Positions 25,149-33,683 of a DNA stretch of 64,000 nt are shown here, in pieces (the first letter of the stretch is position 1; the number at the start of each line of letters is the position of its first letter). The DNA is taken from the NCBI RefSeq assembly GCF_001457815.1, contig NZ_LN898219.1, positions 1 to 64,000 on the forward strand, written 5' to 3'. The translations under genes were made by a program, and so were the position numbers. Source of the DNA: Vitreoscilla massiliensis (GTDB lineage: Bacteria; Pseudomonadota; Gammaproteobacteria; Burkholderiales; Neisseriaceae). The notes beneath the pieces are model-generated. The model was not told where the DNA came from, did no database searches, and saw nothing but the letters and a program-made list of their open reading frames with translations.

Positions 25149-26729
25149 ATGGTGGCAATCAAACGCGCACTCATCAGCGTGTCTGACAAACAAGGTGTGG
25201 TGGATTTCGCTCGCGCCTTGGCAACAATGGGTGTGGAAATTTTATCCACTGGTGGCACAGCATCTTTGTTGGCAGCAGCCGACATCCCTGTGATTGAAGT
25301 GGCTGATTACACCGGCTTTCCTGAAATGTTAGACGGCCGTGTCAAAACCTTACATCCGAAAATCCACGGTGGTATTTTGGGTCGCCGCGACTTGCCTGAA
25401 CACGTGGCCAAAATGCAAGAATTTGAAATTGGCAACATCGACTTGGTGTGCGTGAATTTGTACCCATTCGCCGCCACCATCGCCAAAGCCGGTTGCACGG
25501 TTGAAGATGCGATTGAAAACATCGACATCGGTGGCCCAACCATGGTGCGTTCTGCGGCCAAAAACTGGCGCGGCGTGGCGATTGTCACCGACAATGCCGA
25601 CTTTGAAGCCATCATCAATGAGATGCAAGCAAACGAGCAAGGCTTGAGCGACAAAACCCGTTTCAATTTGTCACGCAAAGCCTTCACCCACACCGCTCAA
25701 TACGACAGCATGATCAGCAATTACCTGACCAGCTTGGACGACAATGTGTTGACCGGTGAACCTCGCGTGGGCGAATTCTCTGCCAATTTGAATGCCAATT
25801 TTGTCAAAGTACAAGACTTGCGTTATGGCGAAAACCCACACCAACAAGCCGCGTTCTACCGCGATTTGCACCCAGCTCCAGGCTCGTTGGCACGTTACAA
25901 ACAATTGCAAGGCAAGGAATTGTCTTACAACAACATCGCCGACGCGGATGCCGCTTGGGAAGCGGTTAAATCCTTCCAAGACACTGCTTGTGTGATTGTG
26001 AAACACGCCAATCCTTGTGGTGTGGCCGTGGCAGCGAATACCGAACAAGCGTATTTGAAAGCCTATTCTACCGACACCACCAGCGCGTTTGGCGGCATCA
26101 TTGCCTTTAACCGCGAAGTGGATGCAACCACTGCCGAAGCGATTACCTCACGCCAATTCATGGAAGTATTGATGGCGCCAGCGTTCACTGCCGATGCATT
26201 GGCGGTGTTGGAAGCGAAGAAAAACGTGCGCGTATTGGAAGTGCCGATCAGTGAAGGCGCGAACCGCTTTGAAATCAAACGCGTGGGCGGCGGTTTGTTG
26301 GTACAAACCCCTGACATCCATGTGTTGACCCGCGAAGACTGCACCGTGGTATCTGAGCGCCAACCGACCGAACAAGAGTGGAATGACTTGCTGTTCGCTT
26401 GGAATGTGGCCAAATACGTGAAGTCCAACGCGATTGTGTTCTGCAAAGACGGCCAAACTTACGGCGTCGGTGCAGGCCAAATGAGCCGCGTCGATTCTAC
26501 CCGCATTGCCGCTCGCAAAGCCGAAGACGCGCAATTCTCATTGGATGCGGCTGTGGCAGCGTCGGATGCCTTCTTCCCATTCCGCGACGGCATTGATGTG
26601 ATTGCCGAGCAAGGCATCAAAGCCATCATCCAACCGGGTGGCTCTATGCGCGATGAAGAAGTGATTGCGGCGGCGAACGAGCACGGCATTGCCATGATTA
26701 CCACCGGCGTGCGTCATTTCCGTCATTAA
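25149..26729 (+). CDS. purH: bifunctional AICAR formyltransferase/IMP cyclohydrolase
   Basis: A 526-residue enzyme for the last two steps of de novo IMP synthesis. The N-terminal MGS-like IMP cyclohydrolase (~1-190) has SVSDKQGVVDFARAL, STGGTA and GRVKTLHPKIHGG. The AICAR transformylase follows, with LRYGENPHQQAAFY, VKHANPCGVAVA, TSAFGGIIAFNREVD and the C-terminal SMRDEEVIAAANEHGIAM. AAAAGGAATAGCAAA precedes the ATG. Confidence 0.98.
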   Translation: MVAIKRALISVSDKQGVVDFARALATMGVEILSTGGTASLLAAADIPVIEVADYTGFPEMLDGRVKTLHPKIHGGILGRRDLPEHVAKMQEFEIGNIDLVCVNLYPFAATIAKAGCTVEDAIENIDIGGPTMVRSAAKNWRGVAIVTDNADFEAIINEMQANEQGLSDKTRFNLSRKAFTHTAQYDSMISNYLTSLDDNVLTGEPRVGEFSANLNANFVKVQDLRYGENPHQQAAFYRDLHPAPGSLARYKQLQGKELSYNNIADADAAWEAVKSFQDTACVIVKHANPCGVAVAANTEQAYLKAYSTDTTSAFGGIIAFNREVDATTAEAITSRQFMEVLMAPAFTADALAVLEAKKNVRVLEVPISEGANRFEIKRVGGGLLVQTPDIHVLTREDCTVVSERQPTEQEWNDLLFAWNVAKYVKSNAIVFCKDGQTYGVGAGQMSRVDSTRIAARKAEDAQFSLDAAVAASDAFFPFRDGIDVIAEQGIKAIIQPGGSMRDEEVIAAANEHGIAMITTGVRHFRH

Positions 26730-26799
26730 TCCCGTTTAAGCTGTTTACAGGCCGCTGTTATCATGATGTTAATGGCGGCTTTTTACATGGAGCAAAGCG

Positions 26800-27189
26800 A
26801 TGTTGCACCCGTATTTGCGTGGACTTAGCCTGTTGTTGTGCGCAGGCAGTGCGCAATGGGCACTGGGGGCGCTGGCGCAGCAGCCCGATGTGGCCGCGCC
26901 GTGTCCTGCACAGATGGACATAGGCAAACCTTATACCGTGCAATTAGAAGCGAATTTGAGCACCGGTTACCGTTGGCAATTGCTGCCAGCTACGGAAGCC
27001 GTGCAAGTGCAAGAGTTGGCGCCTGAGGCCTTGTATCACGATGGTCGCGTGGGTGCACCCGTCTTACAAACATGGCAGTTGCTGGCCAAGCAAACCGTCG
27101 ATACCGATTTGGTCTGGCAGTATGTGCGCCCTTGGCAAACCGATGCCATTGCGCAAACCGCAACTTGCCACATTTATGCCAGTCGTTAA
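26800..27189 (+). CDS. chagasin-like cysteine peptidase inhibitor (I42 family)
   Basis: A 129-residue secreted protein with an N-terminal signal peptide ending near ALA. Three loop motifs of the chagasin family are present in order: LSTGYRW (canonical NPTTGYxW), a central G-x-P-x-L-x-x-W segment (GAPVLQTW), and YVRPW. Chagasin-fold proteins inhibit papain-type peptidases. GGAGCAAAGCG precedes the ATG. Bacterial members are periplasmic or lipoproteins; the target peptidase is unknown. Confidence 0.8.
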   Translation: MLHPYLRGLSLLLCAGSAQWALGALAQQPDVAAPCPAQMDIGKPYTVQLEANLSTGYRWQLLPATEAVQVQELAPEALYHDGRVGAPVLQTWQLLAKQTVDTDLVWQYVRPWQTDAIAQTATCHIYASR

Positions 27190-27292
27190 ACCCATTCTAG
27201 CCGCTGTGCTGCTTGTAAATCGCTTTACAGGCCGCATTTGAGGCCAGTGCGTACGCGGTTACGCCACACTTATTACGTTGCAAAGGACACTC

Positions 27293-27937
27293 ATGACTTT
27301 ACAAGTTGAAATCATTCCGGTGACCCCGTTTCAGCAAAACTGCTGTTTGTTGTGGGATGCCGACACCAAAGAAGCGGTGTTGACCGATGTCGGCGGCAAT
27401 GCCGATGTGTTGTGGGCGCGCATCCAAGAGCTGGGTTTGGATTTGCAACAAATCTGGTTGACCCATGGTCACTTAGACCACGCCGGTGGTGTGGCCGATG
27501 TGCGTGCGCTCAAAGACGTGCCAGTCATCGGCCCGCATGCTGACGATGTGTTTTGGCTAGACCAATTGCCTGAAGCCACGGCCAAATATGGCTTCCCCGT
27601 GTCGCCAGTAGTTAAACCCACACAGTGGTTGAACGAGGGCGATGTGGTCAAAGTCGGCGCGCATGAATTTCAAGTGTTGCACATCCCAGGGCATACCCCT
27701 GGCCATGTGGTGTTTTACTCGGCCGAGTATGGCTTGATCATCGGCGGCGACATCTTGTTCCAAGGCTCGATTGGCCGCACCGATTTTCCGCGCGGCAATC
27801 ACCAAGATTTAATCAGCAATATCCAGCAAAAACTGTATACTTTGCCCGACGCCACTGAGGTGATACCGGGACACGGCCCTATGACCAGCATAGGCCACGA
27901 AAAGCGCACCAATCCCTATGTGCGCGCAGCAGATTAA
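27293..27937 (+). CDS. MBL-fold metallo-hydrolase, glyoxalase II-like
   Basis: A 214-residue metallo-beta-lactamase-fold enzyme. THGHLDHAGG binds the metal pair; HIPGHTPGHVVFY, GGDILFQGSIGRTDFP and PGHGPMTSIGHEKRTNPYV are the remaining metal and active-site segments of the YcbL-like branch. The small size (no C-terminal glutathione-binding domain) fits that branch rather than GloB. The start at 27293 follows AAGGAC. Confidence 0.9.
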   Translation: MTLQVEIIPVTPFQQNCCLLWDADTKEAVLTDVGGNADVLWARIQELGLDLQQIWLTHGHLDHAGGVADVRALKDVPVIGPHADDVFWLDQLPEATAKYGFPVSPVVKPTQWLNEGDVVKVGAHEFQVLHIPGHTPGHVVFYSAEYGLIIGGDILFQGSIGRTDFPRGNHQDLISNIQQKLYTLPDATEVIPGHGPMTSIGHEKRTNPYVRAAD

Positions 27938-27990
27938 AAGCGGCCTGTAAACTCACAGGCGCAACTGACTTTATTGAGGAGACAGCGAAT

Positions 27991-29238
27991 ATGGCAGTGC
28001 ATATTCAAGAAGTGTTGGGGCAATATGTCGGCCCAATTTTGGCGCAATACGCGCAAACTGCTTTGGGCTTGGACGAAGCCCATGCGTTCAAATCGGTAGA
28101 AAAATCCATCCCTGCCGTGTTGGCAGGCGTCATCAGCCATGTGGGCGATGAACATGCCGCCAAGCGTTTTTTCAATTTGCTCACCGGCACCAATGTCGAC
28201 ACCAAATGGTTGGAAGCAGGGAACTTGCAAGGCGATGCCTTGGCAAAAGTGCAAAAATTGGGCGGCCAATGGTTGGGCTTGCTGTTTGGCAGCCGCGGCC
28301 ATGAAGTGGAACAAGCGGTGGCACAAGATGCAGGCATAGACGATGCGCAAGCGAGCAGCATCATGTCTTTGGCCATCCCGACGGTGTTGGCAGCGTTGAA
28401 ACAATGGATACAAAACAACCAATACGGCCAACACCAGTTTTACGGCCAATTGGTGGCGCAAGAATCGTTCTTCAGCAAAATCTTCAGTCCGAAATTATTG
28501 GCAGCAATGGGCATACCCAGCGCCTTGACCTTGGTGGCCGGCATACGCTCATGGGGTGACCAGTATTTTGCCGAAAAATCCACCGTGGCAGCCGCCGCCG
28601 AAGCGGCGCCTCTGCGCACCCCCCCCCCGCCTGTGGCACCAGTGGCCACCGCCAAATCTGGCATGGGCTGGGCAAAATGGGTATTGGGTTTGATTGTGTT
28701 GGGTGTATTGGCCTATTTGGGCAAAACCGTGTTTTTGGATGGACAAGCCCCTAGCGCGCCTGCTGCGTCGGCACCGGTTGCCAGCGCCCCTGCGATTGCC
28801 GCACCCGTGGCCGCCAGCACGCCAGTTGCCAGCGCTGTGAGTGCCAGCGCGCCCGCAGCCGCCAGTGGCGTGAGCGCCGCCAGCGATGCCACCGCTGCAC
28901 CCGCTAGCGACCGCACCGTGTTTGAAAACGGCGCCTTGAAATTCTATTTTGCCACTGGCAGTGCCAAAATCAGCGCCGACGCCAAAGACTTGGCCGCGCC
29001 TTTGTTGGCCGCCGCCAAAGAAGGTAAAAAATTGCGCATCAGCGGTTATAACGATGCCACCGGCGATGCTGAAAGCAATGAATGGTTGGCGAAAAAACGC
29101 GCCCAAGCCGTGCGTTCTTTCCTGAACAAACAAGGCGTGTCTAAGAGCCAATTGGAATTGGTGAAACCTGAAGCCACCACCGGCCAAAGCGGCAATATGG
29201 CACAAGACCGCCGCGTGGAAGTCACCATCGCCGAATAA
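27991..29238 (+). CDS. DUF937 plus OmpA-family protein with poly-C tract
   Basis: A 415-residue modular protein. Residues ~1-175 resemble DUF937; ~195-230 contain a Pro/Ala linker; ~230-252 a single membrane segment (WVLGLIVLGVLAYLG); ~253-310 a low-complexity Ala/Ser/Pro stretch; ~312-415 an OmpA-like peptidoglycan-binding domain (LKFYFATGSAKISADA, NEWLAKKRAQAVRSFL, DRRVEVTI). A run of ten C (28619-28628) encodes part of TPPPP just before the membrane segment; a change of one or two C would remove the anchor and OmpA domain. GAGGAGACAGCGAAT precedes the ATG. Role unknown, presumably envelope-linked. Confidence 0.85.
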   Translation: MAVHIQEVLGQYVGPILAQYAQTALGLDEAHAFKSVEKSIPAVLAGVISHVGDEHAAKRFFNLLTGTNVDTKWLEAGNLQGDALAKVQKLGGQWLGLLFGSRGHEVEQAVAQDAGIDDAQASSIMSLAIPTVLAALKQWIQNNQYGQHQFYGQLVAQESFFSKIFSPKLLAAMGIPSALTLVAGIRSWGDQYFAEKSTVAAAAEAAPLRTPPPPVAPVATAKSGMGWAKWVLGLIVLGVLAYLGKTVFLDGQAPSAPAASAPVASAPAIAAPVAASTPVASAVSASAPAAASGVSAASDATAAPASDRTVFENGALKFYFATGSAKISADAKDLAAPLLAAAKEGKKLRISGYNDATGDAESNEWLAKKRAQAVRSFLNKQGVSKSQLELVKPEATTGQSGNMAQDRRVEVTIAE

Positions 29239-29264
29239 GCCTGATATAGTTGTTCATCAGTAAC

Positions 29265-29296
29265 AAGCGGCCTGTAAATGTTTACAGGCCGCTTTT
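29265..29296 (+). terminator. DUS inverted pair after the DUF937-OmpA gene
   Basis: AAGCGGCCTGTAAA, two bases, TTTACAGGCCGCTTTT, 27 bases past the stop. Confidence 0.8.
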
Positions 29297-29464
29297 GTAT
29301 TATCTGTTGGTGATAAAAGCAGGTGAAGAAGAGTATTCCACAAATTGATTTTGATGCAGGCATGTGTGTGGGTAGGGAGAGTGACATGATTGAGACTTGC
29401 AGGATTTGTTGATAATCAATGGGCAATCCATGCCATTGATGGCGCAACTTTGATGGACATAAAC

Positions 29465-29498
29465 AAGCGGCCTGTAATCGTGTTACAGGCCGCTTTTT
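29465..29498 (-). terminator. DUS inverted pair downstream of ampG
   Basis: AAGCGGCCTGTAA and TTACAGGCCGCTT with a short loop, 14 bases beyond the minus-strand stop at 29512; T-rich on both outer sides. The 170 bases between this and the previous hairpin show no gene. Confidence 0.75.
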
Positions 29499-29511
29499 AT
29501 GGGTGTTATGT

Positions 29512-30861
29512 CTATGCTGATTCGGTGTTGGCCTTGCTTTTTTGCTGGGTGAGTAGCAAGCACAAGACCACTGCGGGCACACCAATCACAGCCGTGCCGA
29601 CGAAAAACCAGGCATAGGCTTCCAAGACGGGATAGCTCAGTTTTAAATGGTCTACCCAATAGCCTGAGAAACCTTTGAGGAATTTGCCCAATAAGGCATA
29701 AAACGAGCTCAGCAACGCGTATTGGGTGGCGGTATAGCCAAGCGAGGTGAGGCTGGACATATAGCCGACCAAGGCGGTACCGGCAAAACCGGTGGCGAAA
29801 TTGTCTATGACCATGGCGATGGTAAACGCGGTGGTATCGGCACCGACGTGCGCCAACCAAGCAAAGGCCAAATTGGAACCGGGACCCAAGATGGCGCCCA
29901 GAATCAAGGTGGATTTAAAGCCAAAACGCACCGCAAACAAGCCTGCAAATGCAATGCCAACCACACCGGCAATCAAACCCGCCGAGCCACGCACCGCACC
30001 GACCACTTCCTTGCTGATGCCCAAATCCACATAAAATGGGTTATTCATAGGTCCCATCACAAAGTCGGGCAGACGGTACAAACTGATGGCGAGCAACATC
30101 ACCAAAGCCCATTTGCCATGGGTCTTGAAGAATTGCAAAAACGGGCCAACGATGGCATCGAATAAGCCTTGTGGGCTTAACAAAGATTTGGGCGCATCCG
30201 TTGCCTGTTCTTTGGTTTGGGTCAATGGCTCTTTCGCCATCAAGGTCGCCACAATCGCTACCACCATTAACACTGCCATCAATTCATACGACAATTGCCA
30301 GCCTATGCCGGCGGCGACGATGAGGATTAAGGCATCGGTGATGAGCAAGGCGGCGCGATAACCGAGTTGGTAAGCCGAGCTGAGCAAGGCCAGTTGTTCG
30401 CTTTGTTCGGACGATTCAATGCGCCAAGCATCCACGACGATGTCTTGTGTGGCCGAGGCAAACGCAGCGACCAAGGCGCAGCCTATGAACAAAGGCAATT
30501 GATTCGGTGTGACCAAACCCATTAGCAACAGCGACGCCGCAATCAACACTTGCGACAACATCAACCAACTGCGGCGGTGACCCAAGCGCGGGTTGAGAAA
30601 CGGCAATTTGACGCGGTCAACTATCGGTGACCACAAGAACTTCATCGAATAAGCAAAGCCTACCCACGACACGAAACCGATGGTGGTTAAGTCTGTGCCT
30701 TGTTCGCGCAACCAAAAGCCCATGGTGTTGCCGACCAGCATAAATGGCAAGCCGCTGCCAAAACCGAGCAATAACATCACCACAAAAGTGCGGTTTTTTA
30801 ATAAAGAGAGGGCTTTGCGCCATTTGTTGGGTGGACGAAAAGCAGGATCATAAGTGCTCAT
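29512..30861 (-). CDS. ampG: AmpG-family MFS muropeptide transporter
   Basis: A 449-residue major facilitator protein with about 12 to 14 hydrophobic segments. The N-terminal half matches AmpG (GFGSGLPFMLVG, LREQGTDLTTIGFVSWVGFAYSMKFLWSPIVDR, LGHRRSW, ASATQDIVVDAWR). AmpG imports anhydro-muropeptides for cell-wall recycling. It is a single gene; a DUS at 30888 lies in its upstream gap. Confidence 0.9.
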   Translation of the reverse strand: MSTYDPAFRPPNKWRKALSLLKNRTFVVMLLLGFGSGLPFMLVGNTMGFWLREQGTDLTTIGFVSWVGFAYSMKFLWSPIVDRVKLPFLNPRLGHRRSWLMLSQVLIAASLLLMGLVTPNQLPLFIGCALVAAFASATQDIVVDAWRIESSEQSEQLALLSSAYQLGYRAALLITDALILIVAAGIGWQLSYELMAVLMVVAIVATLMAKEPLTQTKEQATDAPKSLLSPQGLFDAIVGPFLQFFKTHGKWALVMLLAISLYRLPDFVMGPMNNPFYVDLGISKEVVGAVRGSAGLIAGVVGIAFAGLFAVRFGFKSTLILGAILGPGSNLAFAWLAHVGADTTAFTIAMVIDNFATGFAGTALVGYMSSLTSLGYTATQYALLSSFYALLGKFLKGFSGYWVDHLKLSYPVLEAYAWFFVGTAVIGVPAVVLCLLLTQQKSKANTESA

Positions 30862-31006
30862 AATGCCTTCTGTAAATGTGTATTAGGCGGCCTGTAAAAC
30901 GCTGCCATTTTGAACAGGGCTAGAGTGTAACATGTTCAAACTGAGAACAGCAGCGCCGCATGCGCGCGCGGTAGTGGTACAGGTATTGATGTGCTAAGGT
31001 AGTCCC

Positions 31007-31465
31007 ATGGGGATAAAAACACTGTGGCAAACCCTGTTTGCCAAGCGAAAGGCGAAGATGACGACAATCTTATTGGATTTTGATGGCACGTGTGTGGCGC
31101 ATGAATACCCGTATGTGGGCGATGACATTGGCGCGCAGCAAGTATTGCATGATTTGGTGGCGAATGGGCACCAACTGATTTTGTTCACCATGCGCTCGCC
31201 CATCAATTATTTGGATTTTGCCTTGGCATGGTTTGAGGAAAATCGGATTCCGCTGTATGGCATTCAAAGCCATCCTGAGCAAAAGACTTGGACGGCGTCG
31301 CCCAAAGCCTATGGCCAACTCATCATTGACGACACCATGTTGGGGGCGAAACTGGTTGATGGCCGTTATTTGAATTGGCAATGGACGGCAGAAATGCTGT
31401 GCGAACGCGGTTTGATTACGCCAGCGCAATTGGCAGCTTATGATTTCAGTTTGTATGTGTATTGA
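31007..31465 (+). CDS. HAD-like hydrolase
   Basis: A 152-residue (or 135 if started at 31058) HAD-fold protein. Motif I is LLDFDGTCV, motif II LFTMRS, motif III a Lys in SPKAYGQ, and motif IV IIDDTMLGAK. The small size without a large cap resembles the BT0820-type hydrolases. AAGG lies 7 bases before the ATG at 31007, and AAGGCGAAG before that at 31058; conserved sequence begins at the latter. Substrate unknown. Confidence 0.8.
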   Translation: MGIKTLWQTLFAKRKAKMTTILLDFDGTCVAHEYPYVGDDIGAQQVLHDLVANGHQLILFTMRSPINYLDFALAWFEENRIPLYGIQSHPEQKTWTASPKAYGQLIIDDTMLGAKLVDGRYLNWQWTAEMLCERGLITPAQLAAYDFSLYVY

Positions 31466-31697
31466 GTGTTGCTGCGGATTTGAATTTTTTAACTGGCTTA
31501 CAGGCCGCTTGTATTGACTGCAAGCGGCCTGTAAACATTTTTGGGAGTCTATTTGAAAGCTGCGAGCTGTGTTGCACCGTCATGGGGGATTGTTAAGGCG
31601 AGAGTGTTGCGATGGTTTGAGAAGCGGCTTGTGATTGCGTATCAAACAAACAGGCCGCGATAAGCGGCCTGTAAATACTTTGCAATGCAAGAGTGGC
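31466..31697. other. intergenic region with two DUS pairs
   Basis: TTACAGGCCGCTTG (31498-31511) and CAAGCGGCCTGTAA (31521-31534) form an outward-reading inverted pair. A second pair with a degenerate member lies at about 31650-31676. Otherwise no gene or RNA is recognisable. Confidence 0.6.
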
Positions 31698-32018
31698 TTA
31701 CCACAAAGGCACATCATCGCCATCGTCACGGTAATCGGTGTCGCCGTAACTGCCGTAAGTGGTGGAATAGGTATTGGAGCCGTCGGTTTCGTCGACTTGC
31801 AGCGTGTCGCCATAGCGGCTGGCATTCAAAGTGCGGCGACCGGATGGGCCGTCTTCTTCGATGTAAACGGTATCGCCATAGCCACCGACCACACGCGTGT
31901 TGCCATAGTCGTCGTCACAATAAGTGGTGTCGCCCATGCGCGTGCACGAAGCGGCTTGGCTGGCGGAGAAAGACAAGCCCATTAAGCCTGCCAATAACAA
32001 CATTTGGGTGGTTTTCAT
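31698..32018 (-). CDS. small secreted protein with YGDT repeats
   Basis: A 106-residue protein: signal peptide MKTTQMLLLAGLMGLSFSASQA, then a short acidic, Tyr/Gly/Asp-rich mature part in which MGDT, YGNT and three YGDT recur at intervals of about 10-20 residues. Two Cys (SCTRM, YCDDD) sit at the N-terminus of the mature chain. The start at 32018 follows AAAGGATG. I do not recognise a characterised family; the repeats suggest short beta strands. Aromatic and acidic composition could suit metal or surface binding, which is speculation. Confidence 0.75.
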   Translation of the reverse strand: MKTTQMLLLAGLMGLSFSASQAASCTRMGDTTYCDDDYGNTRVVGGYGDTVYIEEDGPSGRRTLNASRYGDTLQVDETDGSNTYSTTYGSYGDTDYRDDGDDVPLW

Positions 32019-32182
32019 GCTGCATCCTTTCGCACTGCCCAAGCAGTAAGTGTGATGGCGTGAGCTTAACATGGCTATTGAAGTATTTGCTTGTTTATTT
32101 TTGCAGAAGAAGTGGCGCATGTTGCAAACTGTTTACAGGCCGCTTGTTCGGTATCAACACCTATCCTAACTTCGTGATGGCT

Positions 32183-32806
32183 TCAACGAAACACAATGTA
32201 CAGCAGCTTTTGTTCTTGAGGGCTGAGAACCAATAAGGTTTGGCGGGAATAGGTGTAATAACTGCCTGGGCTGTACAAAATCCGCTGGGCCACACGTGCT
32301 TGTTCTGCATCTAATTCCACCCGATATTCATCGGTGCCTGCATCATAGCTGTTGATTAAAGAAGTGATGGGAATTTGAGTTTTATCAGTCTTGCTGCGAT
32401 AAAACTTGGCCGCATCGGGCCACGGGGTGGCTTGCCAAGTAAGGCGCTTGTCTAAGGCATTCAGATAAGGCAAACCTTGCTGTGAGAGGTGTTGGGCTTG
32501 TTCTGTTTCTAAGCCAAACACGCGCAAAATTTGTTCGTTGTCACCTGGCCCACCTATGCCCTGAAAATCTTCATAATTGTATTCAAACGCAGTGGTGTGT
32601 AAGGCAGAGGGCACAAGGGAGCGCGCGTAATGGCGCGCATAAGCTTGCCATGCTAAGTGAGCCAGTCCTCCCAAACACAGCAACACGCACAAACGCAGGC
32701 AGAAGGTTTTGCGGTTGCCGCTGGAGGCGATAAAGTAAAGCATGCCCACTATGGTCAGCAGCAATGCCGTTAGTATCAGTAAGATTTTGACAATGAAGCC
32801 TGTCAT
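32183..32806 (-). CDS. membrane-anchored protein of unknown function
   Basis: A 207-residue protein with two N-terminal hydrophobic segments (KILLILTALLLTIVGMLYFIA and a second at ~37-52), then a soluble domain of about 150 residues rich in Tyr and Gln. No family recognised. The stop lies downstream of a DUS at 32132. It begins about 20 bases after the stop of the L,D-transpeptidase gene on the same strand, so an operon and an envelope-linked role are plausible inference. Confidence 0.7.
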   Translation of the reverse strand: MTGFIVKILLILTALLLTIVGMLYFIASSGNRKTFCLRLCVLLCLGGLAHLAWQAYARHYARSLVPSALHTTAFEYNYEDFQGIGGPGDNEQILRVFGLETEQAQHLSQQGLPYLNALDKRLTWQATPWPDAAKFYRSKTDKTQIPITSLINSYDAGTDEYRVELDAEQARVAQRILYSPGSYYTYSRQTLLVLSPQEQKLLYIVFR

Positions 32807-32827
32807 AGCTGACTCCTTTGTGGGTGT

Positions 32828-33418
32828 TTAAGGATAAATCTCTATCTTGGTGCCGTTTTTCACATTGCGCCACAATTCATCCATGTCTTGGTTGCTGACG
32901 GAGATGCAGCCGTGTGTCCAATCGTTGCGGGGCAAATAGTCGTACAGCGCTTGCTTGGGCTGGCCTTGCGGCAAGTTGCTGGAGCCGTGAATCATGATGT
33001 CGCCACCGGCGCTGACGCCGCGCGCCTGTGCTTGCGCTTTGTCGGCGGCATTGGGGTAGGAGATGTGCAGCGATTTGTAAAACTGGCTGTTGGGATTGCG
33101 CCAGTCTATGTTGTAGCGGCCTTCTGGGGTTTTGCCGTCGCCTTCGGTGGTTTTGTGGCCCAGCGGCGTGAAACCCAAACGCATGGCATAAGTCTTGATG
33201 ACTTGGCCGTTTTGCAAAACACGCACTTGGCGTTGGCTTTTGTACACGTGCACTTCATCGATGCGCACTTGCTGCCAGTTCACGCTTTGTGGCGCGGTTT
33301 TGCTGGCGGTGCGGCTGGGTAATAAAGACTGATAGCGTTGCCATGCCCATGCGGCGGCGATGAGTATCAGAGCCAGCAAGGCGATGGTGATGCAGCGCTT
33401 GGTAATGGGTGTGCTCAT
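32828..33418 (-). CDS. L,D-transpeptidase (YkuD family)
   Basis: A 196-residue envelope enzyme with an N-terminal membrane anchor (ITIALLALILIAAAWAW). The YkuD domain follows (VHVYKSQRQVRVLQNG, then IMIHGSS and the catalytic DWTHGCISVSNQDMDELW with Cys nucleophile). Such enzymes form 3-3 peptidoglycan crosslinks or attach proteins to peptidoglycan. The start at 33418 follows AAGGAAGCG; a longer reading to 33445 lacks support. Confidence 0.9.
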   Translation of the reverse strand: MSTPITKRCITIALLALILIAAAWAWQRYQSLLPSRTASKTAPQSVNWQQVRIDEVHVYKSQRQVRVLQNGQVIKTYAMRLGFTPLGHKTTEGDGKTPEGRYNIDWRNPNSQFYKSLHISYPNAADKAQAQARGVSAGGDIMIHGSSNLPQGQPKQALYDYLPRNDWTHGCISVSNQDMDELWRNVKNGTKIEIYP

Positions 33419-33683
33419 GAGCGCTTCCTTGTGAATGGAATACATGACCAGTGTAATCAGGCTGCTGCGGCTATGGATGAAAGCGGCATGAAGCTTGTGT
33501 GAATTCCGTGCTGTTGGCTCTGGCTAAACACATGGTGTGAGGGTGATATTTGGTTAAATAACGCCGATTTGCGTCGTTTCGATGTCGAATCTCTGTTAAA
33601 ATGGCGCCCGAATCTTTACAGGCCGCTTGGATTGAGCGCGCCGACTTTCTTACCCTCAAATACTTAGCAGGAGTATTGACGCA

